Part shown: positions 55,848 through 64,000 of the stretch, one piece after another | How positions within the stretch are numbered: position 1 is the stretch's first letter | How the letters are laid out: every line of letters begins with the position of its first letter | Assembly: GCA_025055755.1 (NCBI GenBank) | Contig: JANWWF010000001.1 | Coordinates: 476,670-540,669 of the forward strand | Source: Candidatus Kapaibacterium sp. | Lineage (GTDB): Bacteria > Bacteroidota > Ignavibacteria > Kapaibacteriales > NICIL-2 | Length of the DNA: 64,000 bases | Reading direction: 5' to 3' | Notes under the pieces: model-generated | What the model saw: the letters and a program-made list of their open reading frames with translations, nothing else | What the model was told of the DNA's origin: nothing | Database searches by the model: none | Translations under genes and position numbers: made by a program

Positions 55848-56935
55848 GCTCGTCCAAGCAGTGTGAGAATGCGATCTGCTATGCGGGCACTTACACCGCT
55901 TGCGCCAAGCATGCTGCGAATACGCTGTGCTGCTTGATGCTGCTGAAGTACCTGTTGAGGATTGCCCATCAGTTCTTCTAAAGCACGGAGGATTTTCCCT
56001 GTTCGAGCTGTCCACTGGACTATTTCAGGAACGACTTTTTCTCCCAGCACAATATTTGGCAGCGCTACGAAAGGGATTTTGACAAGCATGCGCGCTGTTA
56101 CATAGGTTCCAAGCGAGGCACGATACATCGTCACTTGCGCGACATTAGCGAGCATTGCTTCCAGGGTGGAGGTCCCTGCCTTGATCAGTCCATAGCGAGC
56201 GCGGTGTAGAACCTCTTTCGCATCGGGGAGAAAGTGGATGTATGGAGGTATGTTCCGTTCCGCAGAGGGCTCTGTTGCAACCAGAAACTGCCATCGTGTA
56301 TCTTTCTGATGCAGTCTGTGTGCAATCTCCAGCATCACTGTGTAATGCAATGCTCTCTCATGTGCTCTGCTACCCGGCAGCAATGCAATAGAAAATGGTT
56401 CTTTCTCCTCTGCAGGAGGTTGTGCGTAGGCGGGATCATCCATAAATGGATGGCCATAGAACTCTGCTGGAATACCCATGCGGCGGAAAAACTCGACCTC
56501 GAAAGGCAACACTACAAAAAGGCGGTCAACTGCTTCAGCCAGCTGACGCGCTCGCCATTGTCCCCATGCCCATAATTGCGGCGCAATGTACCAAAACACG
56601 GGGATGCCACGTCGGCGAAAATCTCGGGCAAGAGGAAGATTGAAGCCTGGATAGTCCACAGGGATAAAAAGGTCGAAGCTTTCGGTGCGGGCATAATGCA
56701 AGGTTGTGTCGAAAGCGGCACGCAATAACCTGTAACGGCGCAGTACCTCCCAAAATCCGCTCACGTTCATGTGCTCAAAAGGCATGAGCGGCACCAGACC
56801 AGCCTCTATCATCGCCGTCCCACCAATGCCGGTAAATACAGCGGTCGGCTCTCGATCCTTGATCGCTTGCATAAGTCGCGCTGCGTGGTTGTCCCCACTT
56901 CGGTCTCCAGCCACGATGAACACTCGCAGACTCAT
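55844..56935 (-). CDS. lpxB: Lipid-A-disaccharide synthase LpxB
   Basis: MSLRVFIVAGDRSGDNHAARLMQAI; FTGIGGTAMIEAGLVPL; VDYPGFNLPLARDFRRRGIPVFWYIAPQLWAWG; LLPGSRAHE. Confidence 0.95.
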   Translation of the reverse strand: MSLRVFIVAGDRSGDNHAARLMQAIKDREPTAVFTGIGGTAMIEAGLVPLMPFEHMNVSGFWEVLRRYRLLRAAFDTTLHYARTESFDLFIPVDYPGFNLPLARDFRRRGIPVFWYIAPQLWAWGQWRARQLAEAVDRLFVVLPFEVEFFRRMGIPAEFYGHPFMDDPAYAQPPAEEKEPFSIALLPGSRAHERALHYTVMLEIAHRLHQKDTRWQFLVATEPSAERNIPPYIHFLPDAKEVLHRARYGLIKAGTSTLEAMLANVAQVTMYRASLGTYVTARMLVKIPFVALPNIVLGEKVVPEIVQWTARTGKILRALEELMGNPQQVLQQHQAAQRIRSMLGASGVSARIADRILTLLGRA

Positions 56936-56938
56936 TTG

Positions 56939-57601
56939 CTACAGCAGCGATTGTTGGAGATCGTCAGCAGGAGCAATCAGCGACGGGTCATCGTTGCGGA
57001 CATTACCGACACGCGGTGACACGCGATAGTAGTGCCATTCGAGCGAAGGAGCATCGAGGATACGCCCGAGAAGCTCACCTATATCGCCGGTTTGATTAAG
57101 CCATTCGTCATATAGCTGGGAGGGCACAACAAGTGGCATGCGAGGATGTAAGTGGGCAATTGGCTCGATTGCTGCGCAGGTCAGGATAGCACAGCGATAG
57201 ATAGGCTGTCCAGTTTCATCATCGGTATCGAGCACTCTCACTCCCGCTAAGCCAAGCAGAGGATGCCTCGCAGCAGTGATGTAGTATGGGAGCCGCTGTT
57301 TTGTGCCTGTCCATTCGTAAAATCCACTTATAGGGACAAGGCAACGGCTCTGCTCCAGAAAACGGCGGAAGTGTGGCTTTGTAAGTGCTGTTTCACTTCG
57401 AATGTTGATAAGCAGGCTACCATCGTGCCGGTGCAGTCCCCACCATGCCCATTCTATTTGCCGACCACCTGCTGCGGCGATGATGGTGAGAATCTGCTGT
57501 GCCGGCGCAATGTTATAGCGCGCAACATTGTGCTCTGCAGAGACACCAAAGGTTTTTCCTATCTGCTCTGCAGAAGCGACTAAGACAAAACGGCCACACA
57601 T
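56939..57601 (-). CDS. SOS response-associated peptidase (SRAP/HMCES/YedK family)
   Basis: MCGRFVLVAS (catalytic Cys2); RYNIAPAQQILTI; WWGLHRHDG; INIRSETALTKPHFRRFLEQSRCLVPISGFYEW; HPRMPLVVP. Confidence 0.94.
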   Translation of the reverse strand: MCGRFVLVASAEQIGKTFGVSAEHNVARYNIAPAQQILTIIAAAGGRQIEWAWWGLHRHDGSLLINIRSETALTKPHFRRFLEQSRCLVPISGFYEWTGTKQRLPYYITAARHPLLGLAGVRVLDTDDETGQPIYRCAILTCAAIEPIAHLHPRMPLVVPSQLYDEWLNQTGDIGELLGRILDAPSLEWHYYRVSPRVGNVRNDDPSLIAPADDLQQSLL

Positions 57602-57627
57602 GAAAAAACAAGACGTTCGAAGCGCCG

Positions 57628-58188
57628 TTATTCGTTCATGATTTCCTGTTCTTTTCGCTTAGCGATTTCGTCGATTTCCTTGATGAAGCGGTCGGTCAAG
57701 CGTTGAACGTCCTCTTCAGCGCGACGGCGATCGTCTTCTGAAAAGCCCTCCTCTTTTTCTGCTTTTTTGAGTTGTTCCATCGCGTCGCGGCGAACTTGGC
57801 GGACCGCAATACGCGCCTCTTCTGCCATTTTCCCACAGCTTTTGACAATTTCTTTCCGTCGCTCTTCAGTCAGGGGCGGAATAGGAATGCGGATAACTGC
57901 ACCATCGTTCGTGGGATTGAGTCCGAGGTCACTGGCTTTGATTGCTTTTTCTATTTCACTCAACATCGAACGTTCCCATGGCTGGATAACGATCATCCGG
58001 GGTTCGGGGATGGAAATACTCCCTACCTGCTGTAAGGGAGTAGGGGTACCGTAGTAGTTGACCTTAATGCCGTCGAGCATCGCTACCGATGCGCGTCCAG
58101 TCCGTATTCGCGCAAGTTGTTGCTGAAGATGTTCAACAGCTTTGCTCATGCGTTGTTGGGTATCATTCAGGATTGCTGGTATTGGCAT
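57628..58188 (-). CDS. frr: Ribosome recycling factor
   Basis: [60 protein letters not shown]. Confidence 0.97.
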   Translation of the reverse strand: MPIPAILNDTQQRMSKAVEHLQQQLARIRTGRASVAMLDGIKVNYYGTPTPLQQVGSISIPEPRMIVIQPWERSMLSEIEKAIKASDLGLNPTNDGAVIRIPIPPLTEERRKEIVKSCGKMAEEARIAVRQVRRDAMEQLKKAEKEEGFSEDDRRRAEEDVQRLTDRFIKEIDEIAKRKEQEIMNE

Positions 58189-58225
58189 AACTGTGTATGC
58201 ATGTTGTGGGACTGTTGTTTGGGCT

Positions 58226-58234
58226 GCAAAACTA
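58226..58234 (-). promoter_or_regulatory. TAnnTTTGC promoter-like element upstream of frr
   Basis: Minus strand TAGTTTTGC overlapping the pyrH stop, 38 nt upstream of the frr start. Confidence 0.4.
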
Positions 58235-58981
58235 CTGCGGTGCCGATGTCGAGGCCGGTGAACCATTCGTTACAATAGTGGCAATCGGTTCCCCGAGCAC
58301 TAAGCGACGAAGGTTCCCTGGCGTTTGCACATCGAAAACCAAGATTGGCAGATTGTTTTCTTGACACAAGGTAATGGCAGTGAGATCCATGACCTTCAGA
58401 TCACGTTCGAGCACCTCGCGATAGGTAAGCCGTTCAAAGCGGCGTGCATGGGGATTGCGTTCTGGGTCTGCATCGTAGATACCATCAACGCGGGTGCCCT
58501 TGATGATGCACTCGGCTTCAATCTCAATTGCTCGCAATGCCGCGGCGGTGTCGGTAGTAAAGTAGGGGTTGCCTGTCCCAGCACCGAAGATGACAATACG
58601 TCCTTTTTCCAGGTGCCGTATTGCGCGGCGGCGGATAAATGGTTCGGCTATCTGTGCCATATGGATGGCTGTTTGCAAGCGTGTCTGCAGCCCAATGGAC
58701 TCCAGTGCATGCTGCAATCCAAGCGCATTGATAACCGTTGCAAGCATGCCCATGTAATCAGCGGAGACTTTGTCGATGCCTGCAGCTGCTGCTTGCGAGC
58801 CACGAAAGATATTACCACCACCGATAACAATCCCGATTTGAACACCTAATGCATGAACCTCTGCAATGTCGGTAGCAAATTGGCGAAGCATCGCCGGATC
58901 AATGCCGAAGCTTTGGCTCCCCATGAGGGATTCGCCACTGAGCTTGAGCAATATCCGGCGATACTTCGGTGTCGTATTCAT
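58232..58981 (-). CDS. pyrH: UMP kinase
   Basis: [82 protein letters not shown]. Confidence 0.97.
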   Translation of the reverse strand: MNTTPKYRRILLKLSGESLMGSQSFGIDPAMLRQFATDIAEVHALGVQIGIVIGGGNIFRGSQAAAAGIDKVSADYMGMLATVINALGLQHALESIGLQTRLQTAIHMAQIAEPFIRRRAIRHLEKGRIVIFGAGTGNPYFTTDTAAALRAIEIEAECIIKGTRVDGIYDADPERNPHARRFERLTYREVLERDLKVMDLTAITLCQENNLPILVFDVQTPGNLRRLVLGEPIATIVTNGSPASTSAPQ

Positions 58982-58998
58982 CGCGCAGAATTTCTGGG

Positions 58999-59835
58999 TT
59001 AGGATGCTTCCCCGAGAGCGTAGCGCAGAAAGCGCACGATAGCGACACCTTCGCCTAATTGCTTGACCACATCCGCAACAGTCTTAGCGGAGTCCTTGAC
59101 AAACATTTGCTCCAGCAGGCACTGCTCTTGGTAGAACTTTTCCAATCGGCCGCGAGCGATGCGCTCTGCTATTTCGGGCTTTTTGCCATCTTGCAGCGCT
59201 TGTTCAGTGCCAATTTCTAATTCTTTAGCGACCACCTCGGCAGGCACATCCTCGCGAGAAATGTATTGAGGATTCATCGCAGCAATTTGCATTGCAAGAT
59301 CACGCAGCAACTGCGTATCTGGTGGAATTGTTGCGTTGACCTCGACCACGACGGCAAGCCGATTACCTGCATGGTTGTATGCGGTCAGCGTGCCAGTTGT
59401 CTGGAGATACTCTGCCCGGCGTAGTTCGATACGCTCGTTGAACTTCAGGAGTGTTTCATCCCGCAGATTGCCCAGAGTTTTGTCACCAAGCGAATAGTTC
59501 CACAACGTCTCACCGCTGACTGCACCTGTCGCTAAGATAGCATCGGCAATTGCCCGAACAAATGCGCCAAATTGCTCGTTACGCCCGACGAAATCTGTTT
59601 CACAGTTGACTTCAACAATAGCAGCTTGTTTGCCATCGGCGCTGACGACTGCATACACCATACCCTCGTTTGCGACACGATCAGCACGCTTTGCTGCAGA
59701 GGCAGCCCCTTTTTTCCGAAGGAACTCAATCGCGCTCTCCATATCGCCGCCGGACTGCTCGAGGGCTTTCTTGCAGTCGCCCATTGGAGCTCCGGTTTTT
59801 TCTCGGAGCTGTTTGACCATATCCAGTGTAACCAT
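58999..59835 (-). CDS. tsf: Elongation factor Ts
   Basis: [73 protein letters not shown]. Confidence 0.97.
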   Translation of the reverse strand: MVTLDMVKQLREKTGAPMGDCKKALEQSGGDMESAIEFLRKKGAASAAKRADRVANEGMVYAVVSADGKQAAIVEVNCETDFVGRNEQFGAFVRAIADAILATGAVSGETLWNYSLGDKTLGNLRDETLLKFNERIELRRAEYLQTTGTLTAYNHAGNRLAVVVEVNATIPPDTQLLRDLAMQIAAMNPQYISREDVPAEVVAKELEIGTEQALQDGKKPEIAERIARGRLEKFYQEQCLLEQMFVKDSAKTVADVVKQLGEGVAIVRFLRYALGEAS

Positions 59836-59872
59836 AGCACTGCGTGAAAAATGTGAAACTGCTGTTTACTTG

Positions 59873-60727
59873 TTATTCAGCCTCGGAGGTCTCTTCGCCA
59901 TCGCCACTTGTCTCAGCTTCCTGTGGTCGGGAAGCAGATGGGCGACGTCGCTGGCGGAGACGGGGACGTGCTTTGTACTCGCCCGTGGAAGCTGGCGTTT
60001 CTTTTGCTTCTCGTTCACCGACCGCAGCAAGATCTGCTGCCCGTGTGCGGGCAATTTGTTTCCCTTCGATGACGGCATCTGCAATGAGATTGGCTATCAG
60101 CTCGATTGTTTTAATCGAGTCGTCGTTGGCAGGGATCGGGTATTCGACCTGTTCGGGATCGCTATTGGTATCAACGATGCCAATGACGGGAATGTCGAGA
60201 ATTCGCGCCTCTTTGACGGCGATATCCTCTTTTTTGATATCCACGACAAACAGTGCCCCCGGCAAACGCACCATCTCTTCAATACCCCCGAAGACCAGAC
60301 GCAAGCGATCGCGCTCTCGACTTAGGAGGAGACGCTCCTTCTTGGTAAGTTTTTCAAAAGTGCCGTCGGCCTCCATTTTGTCAATTGTAGCAAGGCGCTT
60401 GATGCTGCGGCGTATAGTGGAAAAGTTCGTCAGCATGCCACCCAGCCAGCGCTCGACAACATAAGGCATACCACATCGCTGTGCCGCTGCTTTGATGATG
60501 TCTTTTGCTTGTGGTTTGGTACCAACAAACAGGATGATTTTCCCCTCGCTTGCGATATCGAGAGCTGCTTGCCGAGCAAGATCGAGCAACACAACGGTTT
60601 TGCGGAGGTCAATAATGTGAATTCCCTCCCGCTCACCGTAAATAAACGGCCGCATTTTCGGATTCCAGCGGCGGCGCAAATGCCCAAAATGGGCACCTGC
60701 CTCAAGGAGCTGTTCGATTGTTACCAT
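59873..60727 (-). CDS. rpsB: 30S ribosomal protein uS2
   Basis: MVTIEQLLEAGAHFGHLRRRWNPKMRPFIYGEREGIHIIDLRKT; PVIGIVDTNSDPEQVEYPIPANDDSIKTIELI; C-terminal basic/acidic extension. Confidence 0.97.
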   Translation of the reverse strand: MVTIEQLLEAGAHFGHLRRRWNPKMRPFIYGEREGIHIIDLRKTVVLLDLARQAALDIASEGKIILFVGTKPQAKDIIKAAAQRCGMPYVVERWLGGMLTNFSTIRRSIKRLATIDKMEADGTFEKLTKKERLLLSRERDRLRLVFGGIEEMVRLPGALFVVDIKKEDIAVKEARILDIPVIGIVDTNSDPEQVEYPIPANDDSIKTIELIANLIADAVIEGKQIARTRAADLAAVGEREAKETPASTGEYKARPRLRQRRRPSASRPQEAETSGDGEETSEAE

Positions 60728-60783
60728 TGTACAATTCTGTATGGTGTTGAACATCTGCTCTGTTCATAAACCACGCCCATTCC

Positions 60784-60858
60784 GCACAACAAGTGCAGGA
60801 ACACACCACGTGGGATCCCAGAGCATGGTAGCAGTGGGCATGTCCTGACAAACATGCC
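60784..60858 (-). promoter_or_regulatory. Palindrome-rich rpsI-rpsB spacer (candidate leader, attenuator or terminator)
   Basis: Inverted repeats: GGCATGT(60837-60843)/ACATGCC(60852-60858); TGGGATCCCA (60811-60820); CCACGTGG (60806-60813); GCAC(60784-60787)/GTGC(60793-60796). Confidence 0.35.
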
Positions 60859-60866
60859 AAGAGAAA

Positions 60867-61253
60867 TTAGCGCTTCGAGAATTGGAAACGTTTGCGCGCT
60901 TTCTTTTGCCCGTACTTTTTGCGCTCAACCATCCGAGGATCTCGCGTCAACAATCCATGCTGGCGAAGCACTGTTCGGAAAGAAGCATCATATTCGAGCA
61001 GTGCCCGCGCCAATCCATGACTCAATGCGCCCGCCTGACCACTTTTTCCCCCACCACTGACAAGAACGTGAATATCAAACTTTCCTTCGGTTTGAGTTAC
61101 ATGGAGTGGCTTGAGGGCAGTCAGACGTGTTGTGACAACAGGGAAATACTCTTCGAACGGTTGACCATTGACAATAATTTGTCCGTTTCCTGGGCGAATA
61201 CGCACTCGCGCTGTTGCCTCTTTTCGTCGCCCAGTTCCGTAGAAATCCTTCAT
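60867..61253 (-). CDS. rpsI: 30S ribosomal protein uS9
   Basis: [36 protein letters not shown]-terminal [24 protein letters not shown]. Confidence 0.97.
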   Translation of the reverse strand: MKDFYGTGRRKEATARVRIRPGNGQIIVNGQPFEEYFPVVTTRLTALKPLHVTQTEGKFDIHVLVSGGGKSGQAGALSHGLARALLEYDASFRTVLRQHGLLTRDPRMVERKKYGQKKARKRFQFSKR

Positions 61254-61280
61254 CGTCTCTTTACAGAATCGGTGTAAACA

Positions 61281-61733
61281 TTATCGCGTGGGAAGGTGGT
61301 AGAGCTCCGGCTTCTGCGCCTGGTGCGGATGCTCAGGACCTGCATATACTTTCAGCTTGAGCCGTAATCGCCGACCAAGCCGGTTTTTCGGTAGCATGCC
61401 ATACACTGCATGTTCGATCACCTTTACTGGATTTCGGCGAATAAGCTCCTTGAATGACTCAAAGCGTGCACCGCCCGGATAGCCGGTGTAGTGAAAGTAG
61501 GTCTTCTGTTCTGCCCGCTTTCCTTTAAGCACAACTTTCTCAGCATTAATGACAATCACATAATCGCCACAATCAACATGGGGAGTAAATAACGGCTTGT
61601 GCTTGCCACGAATCAACCGTGCAATCTGGGAGGCCAGACGCCCGAGCGTTTGACCAGCTGCATCCACTACCCACCAGCGGTGTTCCACTTGGTCAGCGCG
61701 GACAGATCGAGTTATCGTATCGGTCGGTTTCAC
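61281..61733 (-). CDS. rplM: 50S ribosomal protein uL13
   Basis: RWWVVDAAGQTLGRLASQIARLIRGKHKPLFTPHVDCGDYVIVINAEKVVLKGKRAEQKTYFHYTGYPGG; GTG start. Confidence 0.97.
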   Translation of the reverse strand: MKPTDTITRSVRADQVEHRWWVVDAAGQTLGRLASQIARLIRGKHKPLFTPHVDCGDYVIVINAEKVVLKGKRAEQKTYFHYTGYPGGARFESFKELIRRNPVKVIEHAVYGMLPKNRLGRRLRLKLKVYAGPEHPHQAQKPELYHLPTR

Positions 61734-61770
61734 TGCTTACTTCTCAACAAGGTTTGCAATTTTCAAGGGT

Positions 61771-61779
61771 GCAAAAATA
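61771..61779 (-). promoter_or_regulatory. TAnnTTTGC promoter-like element upstream of rplM
   Basis: Minus strand TATTTTTGC, 38 nt upstream of the rplM start. Confidence 0.5.
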
Positions 61780-61819
61780 CGCATCTGCTCCGAATGTAGG
61801 CATATTGATCTTGAACCGG

Positions 61820-62767
61820 TCAGCGTTGCATACGAGCAGAAAAGTATGCTTGGCGCATGAATTCTTGCTGGAACAGCTCATCGGTATATTGCTCGGCTTG
61901 CTCGGCGCGCGCTTGCTGCAGATAGTCTTCCCACTGTCCTACACCCCACTGCTGAAGCTGTTGCCGGGCAAGAGCAGCACCTCGCCGCTGCCGCTCGATT
62001 TGCTCGAGAAGGTGAGTGCGTCGCTGGGCAATCCATGTTGGATCGTCTAAAGCCTCCGCAAAGATAAAAGGCTCCTCCTGCCCCAGGCGCACAAGACGAC
62101 GTCGCTCATAGTCGAGACGGAATAACAATCGGCGATGGACACGTGCTAAAACTTCAGGCGGTGCACCATCATCCGGACGATATTGCTTTTCCATGCACAC
62201 GATTGCATGTACGGCGCGGAGACGGTCAAGCTGTCCGTGCTGGTAAGCTTCCTGCACAATAGTCCAATACCGCTTGAACAGGTCTGTATCTCCTTCACGA
62301 TCGGGATGTAAACGCTTGACAAGTTCCCGGTATAATTGGGCACAGAGGCGAGAGCGCAGCTGTGTTTCTTCAGTAGGCCAAGACGAGGAGCCAGACCTGT
62401 TTCCCTCTTGCGGTCGCGAGCGTGTAGCCTGGTGAGGCTCTTCCGGACGATACCGCCGAAATTCGTGTGCAACCCATTGGCAAATGCGCTCAAGAAGTTT
62501 CTCAGTGATGGCTTCACCCCGTCGTCGGTAAGCCTCTACCAGCTCACAGACGCGCTGCACTTGTGCAGCACGCAGCGTTTCAACTTGCAGAGTCCATTCT
62601 AACTCACCGAAAAGCGAAGCATACCGCTCCAATAAGTGCGGACGGATCTCCATCGTAAGAGAGAACCAACTGCTCAGTATATCTCGCAGCTCACGCTGAA
62701 GCTGTGCTATTGCTATGCGATAGAACTGCACCGCCGGATGGGGCACAAGTGCTATTCCCGAGCTCAT
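61820..62767 (-). CDS. Hypothetical protein with embedded J-domain-like segment
   Basis: LYRELVKRLHPDREGDTDLFKRYWTIVQEAYQHGQLDRLRAVHAI (HPD in J-domain-like context); otherwise charged, helical sequence. Confidence 0.65.
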   Translation of the reverse strand: MSSGIALVPHPAVQFYRIAIAQLQRELRDILSSWFSLTMEIRPHLLERYASLFGELEWTLQVETLRAAQVQRVCELVEAYRRRGEAITEKLLERICQWVAHEFRRYRPEEPHQATRSRPQEGNRSGSSSWPTEETQLRSRLCAQLYRELVKRLHPDREGDTDLFKRYWTIVQEAYQHGQLDRLRAVHAIVCMEKQYRPDDGAPPEVLARVHRRLLFRLDYERRRLVRLGQEEPFIFAEALDDPTWIAQRRTHLLEQIERQRRGAALARQQLQQWGVGQWEDYLQQARAEQAEQYTDELFQQEFMRQAYFSARMQR

Positions 62768-62796
62768 GCTTCTGGGGCATTATTCGGTGAGAGCGC

Positions 62797-64000
62797 CTAA
62801 CGAACAATAAGCAAAGATACCGCCTGCTCTACCGAAGGTCCGCGGATTGCAAGGCGATAGGCACCACATGCAAATGCTATAACACGGAGCGGGAGCTGTT
62901 GAATTCCCCGCGTTAAGTACCCCTCATATAGCACAGCTGCATCACTACGCCCAATGCTCTGCAATTCGACACGATACCAGCCACTTTCTATTGCGGAAAA
63001 GGTTAGTGTAATATCGTCGCTTGCAGGATTTGGTGCTACCGTCGGATCAATGCTGTCGGTAAAAGTTGGTGTTCGCTGCAGTTGCACTTTACACAGCGTA
63101 TCCACCACAATTTCCCCACTTTCCACCCGCTCAAGAATAAATGCACCTATTCCATGTTCCCATGCAATTCCCTCCGGAGCAAGGAGACGAATTTCTTCCC
63201 GCATGCTTTGCGCCGCGATGAGCCGCAAGGGAACTGTGCCCACCGTATCACTTCGCCCAAAAGCCAGCGGCACAGTGATAGTATCCCATAGTGACCATCG
63301 TCGGCTGGAAGCATAGAGCGAGCGATCCCCAACAAGTGCCACTGATGGTGGGAGAACAATTCGGCATCGTGCATAAAACTCAGATTGCTCAAATAACGGG
63401 ACATGGTATTGCCTGTCCAAAAGCACCGGCAGCACAACCGTATCTCCTACCATACCACGACAGCTGCCCAGCCGTAGGCCGAATGGATAGCGCACTACCG
63501 TAGCAATGACATCTTCCGCAACAGGACTACGCTCTAATACCCAAAAGCTAAGTATGCCACTCCGAGTTACCACAAAGAGAGTATCGTTGAGGGGATGGTA
63601 TCCCACTGCTACGATTCCCTCCGATACCGCCACTGGAGCATGGACAGCATCTCCTGTGGCCACTGTCCACTGGTAGAGCATACCCTGGTCATCTCCGCAG
63701 AGAAGCCGACTACCATCCCCGCTAAAAGCAAGTGCCCGAGGTGGTGCTGAGAGGTGAGAAAACACCTGTACTGCTTGCCAATTGGCAAAGTCCCAGAGCC
63801 GAACTGTAGTATCAGCTCCTGCCGACGCAAGATGTTTTCCGTCGGGGGAAAACTCGACAGCCACAACCGGAGTAGCACGCTCTATGCCAATGGCATTTCG
63901 CAAGTAAATGCGTTCTGTACTTGTCCCAAGGTGTTGCCACGGTTCGACGATAATTACTCCGTCAGCGCCGGCATGTGCCACCAAATTCCCTGCCGGATGA
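62797..64000 (-). CDS. WD40-repeat protein with T9SS type A sorting domain (5' end truncated by window)
   Basis: WD repeats VVAVEFSPDGKHLASAGADTTVRLWDFANWQAVQVF...ALAFSGDGSRLLCGDDQGMLYQWTVATGD; C-terminal VAPNPASDDITLTFSAIESGWYRVELQSIG...ACGAYRLAIRGPSVEQAVSLLIVR. The frame stays open to the window edge (HPAGNLVAHAGADG). Confidence 0.88.
   Translation of the reverse strand, partial: HPAGNLVAHAGADGVIIVEPWQHLGTSTERIYLRNAIGIERATPVVAVEFSPDGKHLASAGADTTVRLWDFANWQAVQVFSHLSAPPRALAFSGDGSRLLCGDDQGMLYQWTVATGDAVHAPVAVSEGIVAVGYHPLNDTLFVVTRSGILSFWVLERSPVAEDVIATVVRYPFGLRLGSCRGMVGDTVVLPVLLDRQYHVPLFEQSEFYARCRIVLPPSVALVGDRSLYASSRRWSLWDTITVPLAFGRSDTVGTVPLRLIAAQSMREEIRLLAPEGIAWEHGIGAFILERVESGEIVVDTLCKVQLQRTPTFTDSIDPTVAPNPASDDITLTFSAIESGWYRVELQSIGRSDAAVLYEGYLTRGIQQLPLRVIAFACGAYRLAIRGPSVEQAVSLLIVR

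Noticed and set aside
1-64000. CRISPR arrays, rRNA, tRNA, IS elements
   Set aside because: No regularly spaced direct repeats, no recognisable tRNA T-loop/acceptor pairs, no transposase-like ORFs seen by eye; a tRNAscan/Infernal run would be decisive.
1-64000. Sigma-54 -24/-12 promoters for the two GAFTGA regulators
   Set aside because: TGGCAC occurrences seen (e.g. near 15579, 44666) lack a correctly spaced TTGC and lie within coding sequence.

Overview
This 64 kb window is gene-dense and looks like a bacterial chromosome from the Bacteroidota/Chlorobi-like (FCB) branch. That placement is inferred from T9SS-type C-terminal sorting domains, PKD/BNR/OmpA surface proteins and a recurrent TAnnTTTGC promoter-like motif; it was not tested phylogenetically. 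Most genes lie on the minus strand in long, translationally coupled runs. Housekeeping content: mfd, ftsY, pgsA, purD, alaS, purL, rplI, rpsF, queF, queD, gltX, hslUV, rsmB, lpxB, lpxK, frr, pyrH, tsf, rpsB, rpsI, rplM. Accessory or envelope content: an inactive-looking M16 protein, a decayed WD40/T9SS gene, a TonB-receptor-like barrel, a BNR/sortilin-like protein, a LolA-like protein, an MltB-like lipoprotein, a double-OmpA protein, a giant PKD/T9SS protein, two tandem exported TldD/PmbA-like proteins, and two sigma-54 activators. I saw no CRISPR array, rRNA, recognisable tRNA or transposase. The observations most worth follow-up are: the exported TldD-like pair (one with HEIFGH, one degenerate, both ending in KPPLLPxP); the recurrent TAnnTTTGC motif at ten gene starts; three convergent gene pairs whose stop codons overlap; the absence of rpsR between rpsF and rplI; the HxxEH-less stand-alone M16 protein; and the palindrome-rich rpsI-rpsB spacer.
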